From contig JAUXFK010000134.1 in the NCBI GenBank assembly GCA_030623035.1, forward strand, positions 1 through 7,914: DNA of 7,914 nucleotides, written 5' to 3'. Shown here one piece after another: positions 5,649 through 7,914 of the stretch (position 1 is its first letter; each line of letters starts with the position of its first letter). The notes under the pieces are model-generated. The model worked only from the letters and a program-made list of their open reading frames with translations. It searched no databases and was not told the origin of the DNA. Source of the DNA: Deltaproteobacteria bacterium (GTDB lineage: Bacteria; Desulfobacterota; UBA8473). Both the position numbers and the translations under genes were made by a program.

Positions 5649-6311
5649 ATGAAAGGGGAAAAACAGTCAAATAGACTTTTGGTTTTTTGTAAAATCTCTT
5701 TGAATCTGATCTTTGTTTTCTTGATTATACATATATCTGGTTCAAAAGCATCTGCCCATAAAGTCAATATCTTTGCTTATATAGAGGGGGACACAGTCTT
5801 TACAGAGAGCTATTTTAACGATGGCAGAAAGTGTATCGATTCAAAGGTTGAGGTATTCGACAACACCGGAGATAAACTCTTAGAAGGCTTGACCAATAAG
5901 GATGGAGAATTTTCTTTTAAATCTCCTGGAAAAATCGATTTGAGGCTGGTTCTCACAGCCGGTATGGGCCACAAAGCCCAGTATGAGATTAAAGCAGATG
6001 AATTCAGTGATTCTGAAGAAGAAGACAAAGAGCATACAAGTCTTCAACCCCTCGAGGAAGACAGAATAGACAAAAGACAGAAAGAAGGGAAGCAAACAGG
6101 TCATAATGAAACATTAACAGTGGATATGAAACAGATGCAATCCATGATCGAAGCGTCATTGGATAAAAAGCTAAAGCCCCTTTTGAAGCTCATTGCAAAA
6201 TCACAGCAAAACAGGGTGTCATTTTCCGAGGTTGTCGGTGGAATCGGTTATATCCTTGGTATAATGGGGATCATACTCTATTTTAAAGCAAAAAAAGATA
6301 AAAACGGATAA
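5649..6311 (+). CDS. nikL: NikL-type membrane-anchored component of nickel ECF transporter
   Basis: The 220-residue protein has an N-terminal hydrophobic segment (about 10-36) ending ASA before His37. A beta-sandwich domain (about 37-110) follows, with HKVNIFAYIEGDTVFTESYF, SKVEVFDNTGDKLLEG, TNKDGEFSF and VLTAGMGHKAQYEI, which is the NikL pattern. Next come an acidic, low-complexity linker (about 112-150), a helical stretch with MKQMQSMIEASLDKKLKPLLK, and a C-terminal membrane helix (about 195-213) ended by KAKKDK. It replaces CbiN of cobalt systems and is thought to assist NikM on the outer face. Whether the N-terminal segment is cleaved or stays as a second anchor is not certain. GGAGG at 5639-5643 sets the start. 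Spacing to nikM is 1 base and to nikQ 8 bases. Confidence 0.8.
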   Translation: MKGEKQSNRLLVFCKISLNLIFVFLIIHISGSKASAHKVNIFAYIEGDTVFTESYFNDGRKCIDSKVEVFDNTGDKLLEGLTNKDGEFSFKSPGKIDLRLVLTAGMGHKAQYEIKADEFSDSEEEDKEHTSLQPLEEDRIDKRQKEGKQTGHNETLTVDMKQMQSMIEASLDKKLKPLLKLIAKSQQNRVSFSEVVGGIGYILGIMGIILYFKAKKDKNG

Positions 6312-6319
6312 AGACAGAC

Positions 6320-7081
6320 ATGGTGCATGAAACTTTTACATACGGCGATTCTATGGTTCATCGTCTGGATCCAAGGATCAAGGTCATAGTCGCAATAGTA
6401 TTTTCTATTGTTATTGCTGTGGCAGATAAATTTTCTGTTCTTTTATATGGTCTTTGCTTTTCTTTATCTCTTATATGGATCGCACGGTTGAGCATAAAGA
6501 AAGTGAGTTTTCGTTTGATGATCGTGAATGGGTTCATACTCTTTATCTGGATATTTCTCCCTTTCACATACCCGGGAGAGACGCTCTTTTGCCTCGGCCC
6601 GTTTAACGCATCTAAAGAAGGAGTCATTTATGCGGCATTGATAACCTTAAAGTCAAATGCAATTATTCTAGCATCCATTGCCCTTCTTGCTACATCTTCG
6701 ATAACTACCCTTGTTCATGTTCTTAGACATATATACGTCCCGGATAAGCTGGTTCATTTATTCTTCTTTTGCTTCCGCTATATTCATGTCATCCACCATG
6801 AATATATCCGGCTGATGAATGCAATGAAGATACGTTGTTTTCAGCCAAAGACCAATATGCATACCTACAAAACATATGCCTATCTTGTTGGGATGCTTTT
6901 AATAAGAAGCTATGATCGCTCGGACAGAGTTTATCACGCAATGCTTTGCAGGGGCTTCAAAGGAAAATTCTGGATGCTGGACCACTTTTCCATGAACAGA
7001 TTTGATATAATTTCAGGGACAGTGCTTTTTTTAATTATTATAGGACTGATTATTTTACAATGGGGACAGATAATAACATAA
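6320..7081 (+). CDS. nikQ: NikQ/CbiQ-type transmembrane coupling component (T-component) of ECF transporter
   Basis: The 253-residue protein is the T-component that links the S-component to the ATPase. It has the family opening SMVHRLDPRIKV (11-22), several hydrophobic helices (about 22-55, 65-82, 105-130, 145-160, 230-248) and the conserved FRYIHVIHHEYIRL segment (152-165). The two cytoplasmic coupling motifs, usually A-x-x-x-R-G, appear as AMKIRC at 168-173, with Cys in the Gly position, and AMLCRG at 207-212, which is canonical. The length is normal. No good ribosome-binding sequence precedes ATG 6320, so translation is probably coupled to nikL, whose stop is 8 bases upstream. The last 22 bases overlap nikO. 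Confidence 0.88.
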   Translation: MVHETFTYGDSMVHRLDPRIKVIVAIVFSIVIAVADKFSVLLYGLCFSLSLIWIARLSIKKVSFRLMIVNGFILFIWIFLPFTYPGETLFCLGPFNASKEGVIYAALITLKSNAIILASIALLATSSITTLVHVLRHIYVPDKLVHLFFFCFRYIHVIHHEYIRLMNAMKIRCFQPKTNMHTYKTYAYLVGMLLIRSYDRSDRVYHAMLCRGFKGKFWMLDHFSMNRFDIISGTVLFLIIIGLIILQWGQIIT

Positions 7082-7731
7082 TACTTGAACTCGATGATAT
7101 AACATTCGGCTATCCATCGAGGCGACCCGTACTCAATGGGCTGAAACTTGTTTTTTTTAAAGGGCAGCGCATCGGCCTTACCGGAGGCAATGGGAGTGGA
7201 AAGACCACCCTGTTCCATATCATTATGGGTCTTTTAAAGCCAAATACAGGAGAAATCGGGGCTTTTGGGAAATCCAGAGAAACAGAGGCTGATTTCAAAG
7301 AGGTTCGAGAAAAGATCGGGCTTCTCTTTCAGGATTCAGATGATCAACTGTTTTGCCCAACTGTTGCTGAAGATATTGCCTTCGGGCCATTAAACCTTGG
7401 AAAAACACAAAATGAAGCAAGGGAAATTGTGAAGAAGACATTGAAAACGTTTGGTTTGCTTGGTTTCGAAGACAGGGTGTCTTACAAGCTCTCAAGCGGA
7501 GAAAAGAGGCTCGTATCCCTTGCAACTGTGATTGCTATGAATCCTGAGGTCTTATTGCTCGATGAACCGACCACAGGACTTGACACGAAAACAACCGAAA
7601 GGATCGTCGGTTTTTTGAACAGCCATACAGAATTGTCATATATAATCATCTCCCATGACCATGATTTCTTAGAAAGAACGACACAATGTAGATATGAAAT
7701 GGCGGGCGGGAAGGTCGACAAAAACAACTGA
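7060..7731 (+). CDS. nikO: NikO/CbiO-type ATPase component of ECF transporter
   Basis: This 223-residue ABC ATPase powers the transporter. Motifs in order: aromatic A-loop FGYPSRRPVL (16-25), Walker A GGNGSGKTT (42-50), Q-loop LFQDSDDQLF (89-98) with the DDQLF word typical of ECF ATPases, signature LSSGEKRLVSLA (144-155), Walker B VLLLDEPT (164-171), D-loop GLDT (173-176) and switch His199 in IISHDHDF. All catalytic residues are present, so the enzyme should be active. It is a single-domain form and slightly shorter than CbiO proteins of about 270 residues, lacking their C-terminal extension, so a homodimer is expected. ATG 7060 lies inside nikQ with a 22-base overlap and a poor ribosome-binding site, which points to coupled translation. 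Confidence 0.92.
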   Translation: MGTDNNIILELDDITFGYPSRRPVLNGLKLVFFKGQRIGLTGGNGSGKTTLFHIIMGLLKPNTGEIGAFGKSRETEADFKEVREKIGLLFQDSDDQLFCPTVAEDIAFGPLNLGKTQNEAREIVKKTLKTFGLLGFEDRVSYKLSSGEKRLVSLATVIAMNPEVLLLDEPTTGLDTKTTERIVGFLNSHTELSYIIISHDHDFLERTTQCRYEMAGGKVDKNN

Positions 7732-7760
7732 AGCTGCTTTTCGGATGAAAATTCCTTTAT

Positions 7761-7886
7761 TGGTTATTGGCTTCCCTCAGCAAAAAAATCGGTCACAGCA
7801 ATGGCAATCACATTATAACCCTTGCAAAACTCGCGTCTTAGTGAGCATAAAAAAAGAACAGTATTGATCTTTGTAATTGAACAGTT
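7761..7886. mobile_element. left half of a second MITE-like copy downstream of nikO
   Basis: From TGGTTATTGG to about 7886 this stretch aligns without gaps to 4679-4803, with about 11 differences in some 126 positions by eye, in the same orientation. The inner loop and right arm are absent. At about 7887 the sequence changes into an unrelated repeat. It may be truncated by that repeat, or the rest may have been lost. Like the complete copy it lies just after a stop codon, about 30 bases past nikO. Confidence 0.7.
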
Positions 7887-7914
7887 ACTGTAACTACTCA
7901 GGTTCACAGTTCCA
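7882..7914. repeat. dispersed repeat fragment at the window edge
   Basis: GTAACTACTCAGGTTCA at 7890-7906 is the exact reverse complement of 318-334. Both lie beside GGTTC/GAACC-rich sequence. A small inverted repeat AGTTAC-T-GTAACT (7884-7896) lies at the junction with the truncated MITE-like copy. The fragment continues beyond the window. Confidence 0.45.

Noticed and set aside
5048..7731. Assignment as a cobalt (CbiMNQO) transporter
   Set aside because: CbiN is absent and NikK and NikL are present, with no cobalamin riboswitch pattern upstream. Nickel is more likely, although substrate cannot be proved from sequence.

Overview
The window reads as part of the chromosome of a Gram-negative, probably anaerobic bacterium. 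Three things suggest this: two exported proteins with clear signal peptides, an outer-membrane porin ending in the C-terminal Phe typical of beta-barrels, and a complete NikKMLQO-type nickel uptake system. That transporter layout is best known from deltaproteobacterial (Desulfobacterota) anaerobes, which need nickel for hydrogenases and CO dehydrogenase. The taxonomic guess is an inference; no rRNA or tRNA gene is visible.

Layout. Positions 1-411 hold only intergenic repeats. A small NifX/NifB-type iron-molybdenum-cofactor-binding protein lies on the minus strand (412-825), with a possible promoter near 954-982. A 58-codon hypothetical reading frame follows on the minus strand (1001-1177). 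A hicB-hicA toxin-antitoxin pair is on the plus strand (1328-1736). About 500 bases without a convincing gene (1737-2231) carry a perfect 28-bp palindrome and several short hairpins.

From 2232 to 7731 everything is on the plus strand and looks like one transport operon. It starts with a sigma70-like promoter, a leader RNA that folds into a closed multi-stem structure, and a strong intrinsic terminator standing before the first gene. The genes are an OprB-like porin, NikK (DUF4198, periplasmic), NikM (the S-component, with N-terminal Met-His), NikL (membrane-anchored extracytoplasmic domain), NikQ (T-component) and NikO (ATPase). The proposed path is: metal crosses the outer membrane through the porin, is handled in the periplasm by NikK and NikL, is captured by NikM, and is moved inward by NikQ with ATP hydrolysis by NikO. 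Nickel rather than cobalt is inferred from NikK and NikL and from the absence of CbiN and of a recognisable cobalamin riboswitch.

The operon is interrupted between nikK and nikM by a roughly 250-bp MITE-like long hairpin and, beside it, a roughly 80-bp palindromic repeat. The left half of a second copy of the MITE-like element follows nikO and runs into another dispersed repeat at the window edge. The points most worth a second look are the attenuator-like leader in front of a metal transporter, the porin heading the operon, and the hairpin element inside the operon.
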